A DNA stretch of 43,690 nt from Bacillota bacterium (GTDB taxonomy: Bacteria > Bacillota > Clostridia > Tissierellales > Peptoniphilaceae). Under the pieces are notes generated by a model that searched no databases, was not told where the DNA came from, and was given only the letters and a program-made list of their open reading frames with translations. Positions 34,689-43,152 of this stretch are shown in pieces. The position numbers and the translations under genes are program-made. Each line of letters starts with the position of its first letter. The stretch's first letter is position 1. The stretch is from NCBI GenBank assembly GCA_030532225.1, contig JAUNLQ010000010.1:1-43690 (forward strand), read 5' to 3'.

Positions 34689-35041
34689 TGGTGGAGCCGG
34701 TGGGAGTCGAACCCACGTCCGAAAACCCATCCACAACACTTTCTCCGAGTCCAGTCTATTTGTTTTTTATTCAATAGGAAAGTCTAATAGACAAGACCGT
34801 CCTACTATATTGCCATAAATACCCTCTTTCCTATGACAAGTTAGAAAGATTCGTTTCCCATATAATTGACGCCAAGAGCTAGGCCTATGGGTTACCTAGA
34901 TGGCGAATGCAGCTATTTACGCTGCAAATGCTAAATTATTATTGTTGTTATTTATTTTGTTTTGAGCTGTTTAACGTTTTGTCTCAAAAAACGACTCGCT
35001 TATGTTGATTCAAAATCCCCGTCGAAGCCATGTTCGGCCCC
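34689..35041 (-). ncRNA. ssrA: Transfer-messenger RNA
   Basis: About 353 nt. The 3' end is tRNA-like: a T-arm with GGTTCGACTCC and acceptor CGGCTCCACCA, with CCA encoded at 34689-34691. The 5' end is GGGGCCG... with GGCTTCGACGGGG near 35014-35036, complementary to the acceptor region. On the minus strand the reading frame from 34967 to 34917 gives the tag peptide AQNKINNNNNNLAFAA followed by TAA; LAFAA resembles the usual LA(V/L)AA degradation signal. It rescues stalled ribosomes with SmpB. The choice of GCT as resume codon is inferred. It lies only about 38 bases downstream of the SRP RNA and shows no strong promoter of its own. Confidence 0.95.
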
Positions 35042-35054
35042 ATTTTATATAAAA

Positions 35055-35074
35055 GGGAAGGCTATAACCTTCCC
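35055..35074 (-). terminator. Hairpin between SRP RNA and tmRNA
   Basis: A 7-bp stem GGGAAGG/CCTTCCC (35055-35061 with 35068-35074) and, read on the minus strand, a following TTTTATATA tract. It could terminate the SRP RNA transcript or mark a processing point ahead of tmRNA. Confidence 0.65.
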
Positions 35075-35079
35075 TATGT

Positions 35080-35348
35080 ATGCCGTACCCTACTTCGAAA
35101 ACAACTTCCCGATGGTACACAAGTAGTTAACTCAGACCAGGCACCCTTGTGGCACACGAAAAATCATTGCTTAGTGCTGCTTCCTTCCGGACCTGACACG
35201 GTTCACAAGCATTCGTTGCACAAGACCCAATCGTCAATGCCACTTGCTTGCGGCAAACTCGACAAATTGGCCCCTCAGTTAGTGGTCGACCCTGCTGTAG
35301 CGGATTGCAGGTTACAAGGTCCCGCTAGTTCCCCGTCTAGTACGGCAA
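35080..35348 (-). ncRNA. ffs: Signal recognition particle RNA, large (Bacillus-type) form
   Basis: Read on the minus strand it contains the universal SRP helix-8 sequence GTCAGGTCCGGAAGGAAGCAGC (given here as GTCAGGTCCGGAAGGAAG then CAGC, near 35182-35205). The 5' domain begins GCCGTACTAGACGGGGAACTAGCGG (in part) with an Alu-like fold, and the 3' terminal GTACGGCA (35081-35088) pairs with the 5' end (35340-35347). The roughly 269-nt size matches the long scRNA of Bacilli and Clostridia. It partners Ffh for membrane targeting. Exact ends are estimated from the terminal pairing. It starts about ten bases after the CCA of tRNA-Ser. Confidence 0.93.
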
Positions 35349-35357
35349 ATTTTCTAC

Positions 35358-35449
35358 TGGCGGAGAGAAGGGGATTTGAACCCCTGATACGCTATCAACG
35401 TATACCCGCTTTCCAGGCGAGCGCCTTCAGCCAGCTCAGCCATCTCTCC
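35358..35449 (-). tRNA. tRNA-Ser (anticodon GGA)
   Basis: A class II tRNA of 92 nt including encoded CCA. Acceptor GGAGAGA pairs with TCTCTCC; D-arm GGCTGAGCTGGCTGAAGG; anticodon loop CTGGAAA with GGA, reading UCC/UCU codons; a long variable arm (TATACGTTGATAGCGTA); T-arm GGGGTTCAAATCCCC. It is followed directly by the SRP RNA and preceded by a consensus promoter. Confidence 0.96.
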
Positions 35450-35466
35450 TTAACTAATGCCTATCT

Positions 35467-35495
35467 ATTTTATAATAAATGAACTTCAATGTCAA
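35467..35495 (-). promoter_or_regulatory. Promoter of tRNA-Ser/SRP RNA/tmRNA cluster
   Basis: On the minus strand TTGACA (35495-35490), 17-base spacer, TAAAAT (35472-35467), about 17 bases before the tRNA 5' end. It is divergent from the pyr promoter. Confidence 0.75.
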
Positions 35496-35565
35496 CCTTT
35501 GTAAGATGTAAGTTATGTGTAAATTAAATGTGATCCAGAATGCTGTAAAATTTTCTTAAAATTAT

Positions 35566-35594
35566 TTGACAAGTTGCCCTTTAAGATGTAAGAT
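35566..35594 (+). promoter_or_regulatory. Promoter of the pyr operon
   Basis: TTGACA at 35566-35571, 17-base spacer, TAAGAT at 35589-35594. Transcription would start near 35601, just before the PyrR-type hairpin. Confidence 0.75.
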
Positions 35595-35609
35595 AAAAAA
35601 TGAAAAAGA

Positions 35610-35640
35610 CCTTTAAAGTGAACCAGTGAGTTCAAAAAGG
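35610..35640 (+). promoter_or_regulatory. PyrR-binding loop in pyr leader
   Basis: The hairpin is CCTTT (35610-35614) with AAAGG (35636-35640), an internal loop, then TGAA (35619-35622) with TTCA (35631-35634), closing the loop CCAGTGAG (35623-35630). This loop fits CCNGNGAG within the PyrR-binding consensus ARUCCNGNGAGGYU; the flanking U:G pair of the consensus is replaced by A:U, keeping the pairing. It is placed right at the 5' end of the pyr mRNA. Downstream GATAAC/GTTATC (35640-35676 region) may form part of an alternative structure, but no textbook terminator is evident. Confidence 0.7.
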
Positions 35641-35710
35641 ATAACAATATTTCCACGAGAAATTTTTTAGTTATCAGGTTATTTTTACTATCAATTAAGG
35701 AGACTAGAAA

Positions 35711-36637
35711 ATGTTAAAAGGAAGAAATTTAGTAAGTCCAGACGACTTAAGTGTAGAAGAAATCTATGAATTGATGGATTTAGCTCGTGATATTATTAAG
35801 AGTCCAGATGATTATTCTGAAGTTTGTAAGAATAAGATTTTAGGAACTCTTTTTTTTGAGCCTTCAACAAGGACCAGGTTGTCCTTTGAATCTGCCATGT
35901 TAAGGCTAGGAGGCCAAGTTGTAGGCTTTTCTGAAGCCGCCTCATCTTCAACAGCCAAGGGAGAAAGTTTAATAGACACTATTAGAACTGTTGGCTGCTA
36001 TGCAGATATTTTGGCTATGAGAAATCCAAGGGAAGGCTCAGCCATGTTGGCAGCAGAATATACTTATGTGCCTTTAATTAACGCAGGTGATGGAGGCCAC
36101 TACCACCCAACCCAAACCCTAACTGACTTAGTTACAATAATTTTAAACAAGGGAACCTTTGAAAACTTAAACATTGGTCTTTGTGGAGACTTAAAGTTCG
36201 GCAGAACTGTCCACTCTCTTTTAAAGACTATGAACAAGTTTAAGGGCAACAAGTTTTATCTAATTTCTCCAGAAGAACTTAAGGTTCCAAAGTATGTAAT
36301 GGAACTTACCTTTGAAGAAGGAGCTGACAACTTTGTTGAAGTTGAAAGACTGGAAAATGTAATTGCTGATTTGGATATTCTTTATATGACCAGGGTTCAA
36401 AAGGAAAGATTCTTCAACGAAGCTGACTATGTAAGACTTAAAGACTCCTATATTCTTGGACCTGGCAAAATGTCCCTAGCCAAGGATGACATGATCGTCC
36501 TTCACCCACTTCCAAGGGTAAACGAAATTGAAGTTGCAGTAGACTCTGACCCAAGGGCCAAGTACTTTGAACAAGTGAAAAATGGTATGTACGCAAGAAT
36601 GGCACTTATTATGAAATTATTGGGGGTTGAAAAATAA
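35711..36637 (+). CDS. pyrB: Aspartate carbamoyltransferase catalytic chain
   Basis: 308-aa enzyme joining carbamoyl phosphate to aspartate, the committed step of pyrimidine synthesis. Carbamoyl-phosphate motif FEPSTRTR at residues 49-56; the SSSTAKGES loop that closes over the active site of the neighbouring subunit; [12 protein letters not shown]; and HPLPR near the C-terminus. Complete. AAGGAGA precedes the ATG. It is the first gene of the operon and is paired with pyrI, so it should form the regulated, dodecameric enzyme type. No carbamoyl-phosphate synthase gene is in this operon. Confidence 0.97.
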   Translation: MLKGRNLVSPDDLSVEEIYELMDLARDIIKSPDDYSEVCKNKILGTLFFEPSTRTRLSFESAMLRLGGQVVGFSEAASSSTAKGESLIDTIRTVGCYADILAMRNPREGSAMLAAEYTYVPLINAGDGGHYHPTQTLTDLVTIILNKGTFENLNIGLCGDLKFGRTVHSLLKTMNKFKGNKFYLISPEELKVPKYVMELTFEEGADNFVEVERLENVIADLDILYMTRVQKERFFNEADYVRLKDSYILGPGKMSLAKDDMIVLHPLPRVNEIEVAVDSDPRAKYFEQVKNGMYARMALIMKLLGVEK

Positions 36638-37068
36638 TGTTAAGTATTACTAGTATAAAAAAGGGAATCGTTATTGACCATATTAGACCAGGAGTTGGTT
36701 ATCAAATTTACAGACTTTTAAACTTAGACAAGGCAGACTACAGAGTTGCTTTAATCACCAACACTGATTCTAAAACCTATGGCAAGAAAGATATATTGAA
36801 AATCGAAAACATTATAGACATGGATCTAACAGCCTTGGCTATTTTAGATGAGAATCTTACAATAAACTTTATTGAAGACGAAAAAATCTTCAAAAAAATT
36901 CGTGTAAGCCTGCCAGAAGAGTTCTCTGGAATTTTCACCTGCAAGAACCCAAGATGTATTAGCCAAAGTGAAAGGGAAATTGTTAGCAAATTCTCCCTTG
37001 TAGACTCTAAATCTAAAAAATACAAGTGCCACTACTGTGACCACTTTTTAGAAATGGACAAGCAATGA
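36637..37068 (+). CDS. pyrI: Aspartate carbamoyltransferase regulatory chain
   Basis: 143-aa allosteric subunit that binds nucleotides and holds PyrB trimers together. N-terminal nucleotide domain (ITSIKKGIVIDHIRPGVGYQ, residues 4-23) and C-terminal zinc domain with all four cysteines: Cys102, Cys107, Cys131, Cys134 (TCKNPRCI and KCHYCDHF). The start overlaps the pyrB stop by one base, and its end overlaps pyrC by four. Feedback by CTP or ATP is expected from the family. Confidence 0.96.
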   Translation: MLSITSIKKGIVIDHIRPGVGYQIYRLLNLDKADYRVALITNTDSKTYGKKDILKIENIIDMDLTALAILDENLTINFIEDEKIFKKIRVSLPEEFSGIFTCKNPRCISQSEREIVSKFSLVDSKSKKYKCHYCDHFLEMDKQ

Positions 37069-38261
37069 AAAAAACACTGATAAAAAACGTCCAAGTAACA
37101 GACCATAGAGGGTCCAAGCTTGCAGATGTATTAATAGAAGGAAAGACTATAAAAGAAATTGGCCAAGACCTTAAGGCTGATGAAAATACCCTAGTAATTG
37201 ACGGGACTGACAAGGTGCTAATGCCTTCCTTTGTAGACCTACATGTTCACTTTAGGGACCCAGGACTTACTTACAAGGAAGATATAGAAAGTGGATCAAG
37301 GGCAGCCCTAAAAGGTGGCTACACAATTTGTTATGCCATGGCCAACACCAAGCCAGTTTGTGACAATATGGAAGTCCACGACTATGTAATAAACAAGTCC
37401 AAGGACTTAGACCTAATAGACCTTTACCAAATTATAGCAGTAACTAAAAACTTAGAAGGCAAAGAACTAACTGACTTTGGATCCTTTGGACCTGAAGTAA
37501 AGTTTTTGTCAGATGATGGCAAGGGAATCTTGTCCAACCATATAATGTACCAGGCTTGTTTAGAAGCAAAAAAACACGGTCTTGGCATTATGGTCCATGG
37601 AGAAGACCCAGAAATTTCTCCTTACAATTACAGGTTGGCAGAAGATATTATCACCTTAAGAGACACTTATCTTTCTAAAGAAACTGGAGCAAGAATCCAC
37701 TTTTCCCATGTGTCCACTGCAGGGTCTGTAGACATAATTAGAAAGGGCAAGGCAGAAGGGGCCAATATTACTTGTGAAACCAGTCCCCACCACTTGTACT
37801 TTGCTGGTGGAGGCTACAGGGTTAATCCACCAATAAGGGAAGAAGCAGATGTTAAAGCTCTTATTGAAGGAATAAAAGATGGCACAGTAGACTGTATAGC
37901 CACAGACCACGCTCCTCATTCTAAGGAAGACAAGGAAAAGGGAGCCCCAGGCATGGTTGGCCTGGAAACAGCCTTCTCAACTGTTTATACAGTTTTAGTA
38001 GAATCTGGAGAAATTTCCTTGGAAAAGCTATCTGAAATTATGGCCTATAAGCCAGGAAAAATCCTAGACCTAGACCATGGCCAAATTGATCAAGGAGCCT
38101 TGGCTGACTTAGTTTTAGTAGACTTAAACAAGGAATATGTTGTTGAAGAAGGAGACCTAGTTTCTAAAAGCAAAAATTCTCCTTTTATTGGGGAAAAATT
38201 AAAGGGCCAAGTTGTTATGACTTTTAGACAGGGCAGGATTATGTATGGAGGTACAAATTGA
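37065..38261 (+). CDS. pyrC: Dihydroorotase
   Basis: 398-aa zinc amidohydrolase that cyclises carbamoyl aspartate to dihydroorotate. Class I bacterial type: metal-binding His60 and His62 in [16 protein letters not shown], the His of [15 protein letters not shown], and the active-site Asp in ATDHAPH. Complete. Its ATG overlaps the pyrI stop and it shares four bases with pyrF, so the pyr genes are translationally coupled. Confidence 0.96.
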   Translation: MKKTLIKNVQVTDHRGSKLADVLIEGKTIKEIGQDLKADENTLVIDGTDKVLMPSFVDLHVHFRDPGLTYKEDIESGSRAALKGGYTICYAMANTKPVCDNMEVHDYVINKSKDLDLIDLYQIIAVTKNLEGKELTDFGSFGPEVKFLSDDGKGILSNHIMYQACLEAKKHGLGIMVHGEDPEISPYNYRLAEDIITLRDTYLSKETGARIHFSHVSTAGSVDIIRKGKAEGANITCETSPHHLYFAGGGYRVNPPIREEADVKALIEGIKDGTVDCIATDHAPHSKEDKEKGAPGMVGLETAFSTVYTVLVESGEISLEKLSEIMAYKPGKILDLDHGQIDQGALADLVLVDLNKEYVVEEGDLVSKSKNSPFIGEKLKGQVVMTFRQGRIMYGGTN

Positions 38262-39112
38262 TTATAGACAAGTTATATGAAAGAGTTGCAGAAAAAGGCT
38301 TTGTTTGTGTTGGCCTAGATCCAGTTTTTGACAATCTACCAGAAAAATACAAAGAACTTGGGGTTACCAAGGGACTTTTCAAATTTAACAAGGAAATTAT
38401 AGACGCAACTAAGGACCTTGTAGCCATTTACAAGCCACAAATCGCCTTTTATGAAGCCTATGGCCTAGATGGCCTAAAGGCCTACAAGAAGACAGTAAAA
38501 TACCTAAAGAAACAGGACCTTCTTTCCATTGGAGACATTAAAAGAGGGGACATTTCCTCAACTGCAAAAATGTATGCCAAGGGCCACTTTGAATCTGAAT
38601 TGGCAACTGATTTTATAACCTTAAACCCTTATATGGGCTTTGATTCAGTTGAACCATATTTGCCTTACCTAGAAAGTGGAGACAAGGGAGTCTTTGTCCT
38701 TTTAAGGACTTCAAACCCAGGAGCCAAGGACATTGAATATATGATCCAAGAAGATGGCAGACCACTTTATTACACCATTGGCGACAAGCTAGAAGAAATG
38801 GGCAAGGCCTTTATTGGAGACCATGGCTACTCAGCCCTAGGCATGGTTGTAGGTGGAACTCACAGCGAAGAGGCTGTAGAAATTAGAGAAAAATACAAGA
38901 CCACCTTCTTCCTAATTCCAGGCTATGGAGCCCAAGGAGGCAAGGCAGAAGACATTAGAAACTATCTCAACAACTTTAACGGTGGTATAGTAAATTCATC
39001 AAGGGGAATTATTAACAACTACAAAAACTACCCTGATGGAGAAGAAAAAGTTGGCCATTATGCAAGAATGGCAGTTGAAGCAATGAAAAAGGATATTTTT
39101 GACTATGAATAA
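38258..39112 (+). CDS. pyrF: Orotidine 5'-phosphate decarboxylase, long type
   Basis: 284-aa TIM-barrel enzyme giving UMP from OMP. The active-site Asp-Lys-x-x-Asp array is DIKRGD (Asp93, Lys95, Asp98), and the 280-residue length with [13 protein letters not shown] marks the type 2 (mycobacterial/clostridial-like) family rather than the short 230-aa form. Phosphate-binding region [11 protein letters not shown] is present. The start is TTG, overlapping the pyrC stop by four bases; the conserved N-terminus begins right there ([10 protein letters not shown]). Complete. Confidence 0.95.
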   Translation: MIIDKLYERVAEKGFVCVGLDPVFDNLPEKYKELGVTKGLFKFNKEIIDATKDLVAIYKPQIAFYEAYGLDGLKAYKKTVKYLKKQDLLSIGDIKRGDISSTAKMYAKGHFESELATDFITLNPYMGFDSVEPYLPYLESGDKGVFVLLRTSNPGAKDIEYMIQEDGRPLYYTIGDKLEEMGKAFIGDHGYSALGMVVGGTHSEEAVEIREKYKTTFFLIPGYGAQGGKAEDIRNYLNNFNGGIVNSSRGIINNYKNYPDGEEKVGHYARMAVEAMKKDIFDYE

Positions 39113-39830
39113 GTACCAAAAAGGCCAAATTATTTCCAATGAGCCAATTGGATCAGGTGTATATTTAATAAAAATTGCAGGCTCCTACCAAGGAGACCCG
39201 GGCCAATTTTATATGCTAAGAGACTGGCAAACAGACCCGATTTTGTCTCGTCCCCTTGGCATTGTTGACATTGAAGAAGATTCCATTAGCTTTTTGTATA
39301 TGGTTGTAGGCAGGGGAACAGACCATTTTTCTAAAAAGAAGGCTGGAGAATATCTTGAACTTTTAGGTCCCTTAGGCAAGGGCTTTGACCTAGGAGACCA
39401 CAAAAAAGTTGCCCTAGCCAGTGGAGCAGCAGGCCTAGCTCCAATGCTTTACCTAGCCAAGAAATTAAACTGCCAGGTAGACCTTTATGCTGGCTTTAGG
39501 GACTATGACTTTTTCCTAGATGCCTTTAAGGACCATGTGGACAATATCTACATTTCATCAGACAATGGCAAGGTAGGCTTTCATGGCAATGTGCTACAGT
39601 TAATGGAAGAAAAAGGCCAAGACTACGACATGGTCTTTGCCTGTGGGCCAATGCCAATGCTTAGGGCCATGGCAGCCAACTTAGACCAAGACAAGTTACA
39701 AGTGTCCCTAGAAGCTAGAATGGCTTGTGGCTTTGGAGTATGTTTAGGCTGTGCTGTAGAAACTACCCAAGGAATCCAAAGAGTCTGCCATGACGGACCA
39801 GTATTTTATGCTAGTGAGGTGGTCTTCTAA
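39105..39830 (+). CDS. pyrK: Dihydroorotate dehydrogenase B electron-transfer subunit
   Basis: 241-aa FAD/2Fe-2S protein passing electrons from dihydroorotate oxidation in PyrD to NAD+. FAD domain with LSRPLGI (residues about 49-55, the RPxxI-type flavin motif); nucleotide-binding region [24 protein letters not shown]; and the iron-sulfur cysteines Cys208, Cys213, Cys216 and Cys228 ([13 protein letters not shown] ... RVCHDGPVF). The ATG at 39105 is chosen over a TTG two codons upstream because it begins the conserved sequence; it overlaps pyrF by eight bases. It overlaps pyrD by one base, as expected for partners in one complex. Confidence 0.95.
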   Translation: MNKYQKGQIISNEPIGSGVYLIKIAGSYQGDPGQFYMLRDWQTDPILSRPLGIVDIEEDSISFLYMVVGRGTDHFSKKKAGEYLELLGPLGKGFDLGDHKKVALASGAAGLAPMLYLAKKLNCQVDLYAGFRDYDFFLDAFKDHVDNIYISSDNGKVGFHGNVLQLMEEKGQDYDMVFACGPMPMLRAMAANLDQDKLQVSLEARMACGFGVCLGCAVETTQGIQRVCHDGPVFYASEVVF

Positions 39831-40726
39831 TGCTTAAGACGAATTTATGTGGAATTGAACTAAAAAATCCAGTTATTGCAGCCAGTGGAACCTTTGGTAA
39901 TGGCAGGGAGTTTGCAGAATTTTATGACCTGTCTGTCCTTGGAGGAATTTGTTCCAAGGGGGCAACCCTTTATAAAAAAGACGGAAATACTGGCCAAAGA
40001 ATTCACGAAACAAGATCAGGTGTTATGAACTCCATAGGCCTACAAAATCCATCTGTTGCAGTTTTTATAGAAGAAGAACTTCCCTTTATGGAAAGTCTAG
40101 GCACTGAAATCTTTGTTAACCTAGGAGGCAATAGCCTAGAAGACTATATTGAAGGAGCCAAGCTTTTAGATAAGACTAAGATCAACTTTATAGAACTAAA
40201 CATTTCCTGTCCCAATGTAAAAGAAGGGGGCATGGCCTTTGGAATGGACTGCCAGGACGCTGGCCTAGTAGTTTCTCAAGTGAGGAAGGTAACTAAGAAA
40301 AAGCTAATGGTAAAACTTTCTCCCAATGCCCATAACTTAGTGGAAGTAGCTAGGGAATGTGAAAAGGCAGGGGCAGATGCCTTGTCTTTGGTCAACACTT
40401 TTAATGCCTTGGCCATAGATATTTATAAGAGGAAGGCAGTTTTTGACAATATAACAGCTGGTCTATCTGGTCCAGCCATAAAGCCAATAGCCTTGAGAAT
40501 GGTAAGAGAAGTTTGTCAAGCAGTTTCCATACCAGTAGTTGGCCTAGGAGGCATTATGGACTACAAGGATGCCATAGAATTTATAATGGCAGGGGCAACA
40601 GCCATCCAAGTTGGAACAGCCAACTTCCTTAACCCACAAGTTATGCCAGAAATAATTAGAGACATGGAAAAATTTATGAAAGAAGAAAATATAAAGTCAC
40701 TTGACCAAATAAGAGGAATAATTTAG
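39830..40726 (+). CDS. pyrD: Dihydroorotate dehydrogenase B catalytic subunit
   Basis: 298-aa class 1B FMN enzyme oxidising dihydroorotate to orotate, cytoplasmic, working with PyrK. The N-terminus has [17 protein letters not shown]; the active-site base is Cys127 in [16 protein letters not shown]-phosphate contacts are in [16 protein letters not shown] and [12 protein letters not shown]. Complete. Use of Cys (not Ser) as base and the presence of pyrK identify the NAD-linked form suited to anaerobic growth. Confidence 0.96.
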   Translation: MLKTNLCGIELKNPVIAASGTFGNGREFAEFYDLSVLGGICSKGATLYKKDGNTGQRIHETRSGVMNSIGLQNPSVAVFIEEELPFMESLGTEIFVNLGGNSLEDYIEGAKLLDKTKINFIELNISCPNVKEGGMAFGMDCQDAGLVVSQVRKVTKKKLMVKLSPNAHNLVEVARECEKAGADALSLVNTFNALAIDIYKRKAVFDNITAGLSGPAIKPIALRMVREVCQAVSIPVVGLGGIMDYKDAIEFIMAGATAIQVGTANFLNPQVMPEIIRDMEKFMKEENIKSLDQIRGII

Positions 40727-40736
40727 GAGAGAAAAA

Positions 40737-41306
40737 ATGACAGATGTGGAAAAAATTTTAAAGGAAAGTGGAGCCTTCCTACAAGGCCACTTCCTACTAT
40801 CATCAGGCAAACACTCAGACGGTTACGTTCAATGTGCCAAGGTTCTAATGTATCCAGGCAAGGCAGCCCAAGTCCTAAAATTAGTAGTTGACCAAGTAAA
40901 GGACCTGGACATTGATGTAGTAGTTGGGCCAGCTATGGGAGGAGTAATTGTATCCTATGAAATAGCCAGACAACTAAACAAGCCATCTATGTTTACAGAA
41001 AGAGAAAATAATGTAATGACCCTTAGAAGAGGCTTTAGCCTAGATAAGGGAGCCAAAGTTTTAATAACAGAAGACGTAGTAACAACAGGTAAGTCTTCCC
41101 TAGAAGCCATCGAAGCCTTAAAACAATATGGAGTAGAAATTGTTGGCATAGGATGTTTGGCTAACAGAAGTGGCCAAAAAGAACTAAATGGCTACAAACT
41201 TTATTCAGCCATAGACCTTAACATTAATAGCTATGAAAATGACGCCTGTCCATTGTGTGACCAAGGCCTAGACCTAGTAAAACCAGGCTCTAGAAAGAAA
41301 TTTTAG
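40737..41306 (+). CDS. pyrE: Orotate phosphoribosyltransferase
   Basis: 189-aa enzyme making OMP from orotate and PRPP. The PRPP-binding motif VLITEDVVTTGKSS is at residues 108-121, and the substrate loop region RENNVMTLRRGFSL is present. It starts ten bases after pyrD with AGGAGA. Two Cys pairs near the C-terminus (YENDACPLCDQG) resemble the tail found in some clostridial PyrE proteins. Last gene of the operon; a terminator follows. Confidence 0.95.
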   Translation: MTDVEKILKESGAFLQGHFLLSSGKHSDGYVQCAKVLMYPGKAAQVLKLVVDQVKDLDIDVVVGPAMGGVIVSYEIARQLNKPSMFTERENNVMTLRRGFSLDKGAKVLITEDVVTTGKSSLEAIEALKQYGVEIVGIGCLANRSGQKELNGYKLYSAIDLNINSYENDACPLCDQGLDLVKPGSRKKF

Positions 41307-41313
41307 AAAAAGA

Positions 41314-41343
41314 GAAGGAAGGGAGAAATCTCCTCCTTTTTTC
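41314..41343 (+). terminator. Terminator of the pyr operon
   Basis: A purine-rich 5' arm around 41314-41326 pairs with TCTCCTCCTT (41329-41338) using a G:T pair and a small mismatch, followed by a run of T to 41342. Confidence 0.65.
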
Positions 41344-41372
41344 TTTACCAAAAATAAAAACTTGGGTATAGA
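41344..41372 (+). promoter_or_regulatory. Possible promoter of pgeF
   Basis: TTTACC at 41344-41349, 17-base spacer, TATAGA at 41367-41372. The start codon is 18 bases beyond, with GGGAGGGAG as ribosome-binding site, so the leader would be very short. Confidence 0.45.
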
Positions 41373-41389
41373 TACATGGGAGGGAGAAA

Positions 41390-42112
41390 ATGTATTCAAA
41401 AATTTTAGCTGACCAGGGCCTAGTAAACTTCATAGCAGGCTCTGACTATAACTTAAGGGCCATGACAGCAGGCCCCCAAGTCAAAGACCAAGTTGACTCA
41501 ATTTTAAAAACCATGGGAGAAAATCCAGTTCAAATATATTCTTGCCAACAAGTCCATGGAGACAATATAGAATATTGTAGTGGAGAAAATGGCAGGGACT
41601 TTTATTATGGCAGGCAGTTTTTACAAACAGATGGCCTAATAACAGACAAGAAAGACATTGGCCTTCTAATAAAATTTGCAGACTGTAGCCCAATTATCCT
41701 TTATGACCCAAAGACCAAGGTCCAAGCAGCCCTACATTCAGGTTGGAGGGGAACACAAAAAAAGATTTCCCAGAAGGCAGTGGAAATGATGGTGGCAGAC
41801 TTTGCCTGCAAAAAAGAAGACATCCTAGCCTATATAGGCCCATCAATAGACATGGCAAACTATGAAGTAGGCCCAGAAGTCTATGAGGCCTTTGCAGACT
41901 TTCCTAGTAGGGATAAATTTTTCAAAGGCCAGGGAGAAAAGTACTTGATGTCAATGGTGGAGGCCAACTACCAACTACTCTTAGGAGCAGGGATAAAGGC
42001 AGAAAACATAGACAAGTCTTCACAATCAACTTACACAAACAAGGGCTTAAACTCAGCCAGAAGAGATGGCCAGGATTATAAATTAAATGCCATCATTACA
42101 ATAATGAAATAA
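41390..42112 (+). CDS. pgeF: Laccase-domain protein, YfiH/PgeF family
   Basis: 240-aa cytoplasmic metalloprotein of the CNF1/YfiH fold. The three-residue zinc/copper site is visible: His56 (CQQVHGD), Cys99 (FADCSPI) and His116 (ALHSGWRGT). In other bacteria the family has been linked to purine nucleoside phosphorylase/adenosine deaminase activity and to peptidoglycan editing; which applies here cannot be read from sequence. The C-terminal SSQSTYTN...SARRDG motif is also typical (family: C-T, SxRR). It stands alone between the pyr operon and convergent ftcD, with its own terminator. Confidence 0.9.
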   Translation: MYSKILADQGLVNFIAGSDYNLRAMTAGPQVKDQVDSILKTMGENPVQIYSCQQVHGDNIEYCSGENGRDFYYGRQFLQTDGLITDKKDIGLLIKFADCSPIILYDPKTKVQAALHSGWRGTQKKISQKAVEMMVADFACKKEDILAYIGPSIDMANYEVGPEVYEAFADFPSRDKFFKGQGEKYLMSMVEANYQLLLGAGIKAENIDKSSQSTYTNKGLNSARRDGQDYKLNAIITIMK

Positions 42113-42124
42113 GAGAAAAAGTAT

Positions 42125-42155
42125 AAAGACCATGGAAAAATCTATGGTCTTTTTT
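42125..42155 (+). terminator. Terminator of pgeF
   Basis: AAGACCAT (42126-42133) pairs with ATGGTCTT (42144-42151), followed by a T run to 42155. Confidence 0.88.
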
Positions 42156-42183
42156 ACGAGGAATTTTTCAAATATTTTTGCCT

Positions 42184-42221
42184 TAATAAAAAAATTGAGC
42201 CAACATTCAAGTTGACTCAAT
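42184..42221 (-). terminator. Terminator of the ftcD transcript
   Basis: On the minus strand ATTGAGTCAAC (42221-42211) pairs with GTTGGCTCAAT (42204-42194) with one G:T pair and a six-base loop, followed by T7. It begins about ten bases past the ftcD stop. Confidence 0.88.
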
Positions 42222-42231
42222 TAAAAAATTT

Positions 42232-43128
42232 TTACTTATCTAACAATCTCTTCTCAAGTATTTGAGTAATATCAAAATCTTCAATTTGTAGATAGTATTC
42301 AGCTGCTGAAATCAAAGATTCCATAGGAACTGTTCCTATAACTTCAGAGCCTACTACATTTACGCCATATCTTTTGGCTTCCATTTTAACCATTTCAAAG
42401 GCTTGATATACTCTGGATTTTTGATAATTTACCAGGTTCATAGATACTTGAGTGATATTTCTCTTTTCAACCTTTAGGCCGATAGCTTTTACATAAGCAA
42501 GTCCGCCGCCTTTGGCTCTCATTTTCTTTGCAATAGCCTTAGCTATTTCCAAATCAGGAGTATCAAGGTTAATATTAAAGGCTACTAAGGTAACTCTAGC
42601 ACCTATGGCAGTGGCTCCAGATTTTGGGTTCATTTCTTTTGGACCATAATCAGGTTCCCAGCCTTCTTCTTTTATTTTATCAAAGAAGCCTTCGTATTGG
42701 CCTTTTCTAACATCTGCCAAGTTAACTCTATCAGCCTTTGTAGCTGCTTCTTCATAAAGATAAACAGGAATACCCATTTGGCCAACAGCTTCACCTACTT
42801 CATTGGCAAGTTCAATACATTCTGCCATAGTAACATCTGAAACAGGTGTAAAAGGTACAACGTCAGTAGCTCCCATTCTAGGATGGGCTCCTTGGTGGAC
42901 AGTCATATCAATAAGTTCAGCTGCAGTTTTTATAGAAGCTATAACTTTTTCTTTAACAATTTCAGGCTCACCAATTAAGGTTACAACTGATCTATTATGG
43001 TCAGGGTCTGAAGAATAGTCTAAAAGAGTAAGTCCTTCTACATTTTTAAAGTGGGCAACTATCTTTTCAACTTTTTCTAAATCTCTTCCTTCACTATAAT
43101 TTGGAACACATTCTACTAACTTTGCCAT
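42232..43128 (-). CDS. ftcD: Glutamate formimidoyltransferase
   Basis: 298-aa folate enzyme moving the formimino group between formiminoglutamate and tetrahydrofolate, the last stage of histidine fermentation. N-terminal motif MAKLVECVPNYSEGRDLEKVE (in part VPNYSEGR), DPDHNRSVVTL, and the catalytic His82 in QGAHPRMGATDVVPFTP; the C-terminal subdomain has ITQVSMNLVNYQKS. It is the stand-alone transferase, without the cyclodeaminase domain found fused in animals. A strong AGGAGGAAT precedes the ATG. Downstream of a glutamate symporter gene in the same direction (24-base gap), which matches the glutamate product of the reaction. Confidence 0.94.
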   Translation of the reverse strand: MAKLVECVPNYSEGRDLEKVEKIVAHFKNVEGLTLLDYSSDPDHNRSVVTLIGEPEIVKEKVIASIKTAAELIDMTVHQGAHPRMGATDVVPFTPVSDVTMAECIELANEVGEAVGQMGIPVYLYEEAATKADRVNLADVRKGQYEGFFDKIKEEGWEPDYGPKEMNPKSGATAIGARVTLVAFNINLDTPDLEIAKAIAKKMRAKGGGLAYVKAIGLKVEKRNITQVSMNLVNYQKSRVYQAFEMVKMEAKRYGVNVVGSEVIGTVPMESLISAAEYYLQIEDFDITQILEKRLLDK

Positions 43129-43152
43129 AAATATTCCTCCTAAAAATTCTAA

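Noticed and set aside
34689..34740. tRNA-like 3' end considered as a separate tRNA gene
   Set aside because: There is no D-arm or anticodon arm next to it; it is the acceptor/T-arm half of tmRNA.
35030..35482. 150-codon plus-strand open frame
   Set aside because: It runs antisense through the tmRNA 5' end, the SRP RNA and tRNA-Ser; the translation is an artefact of structured RNA genes.
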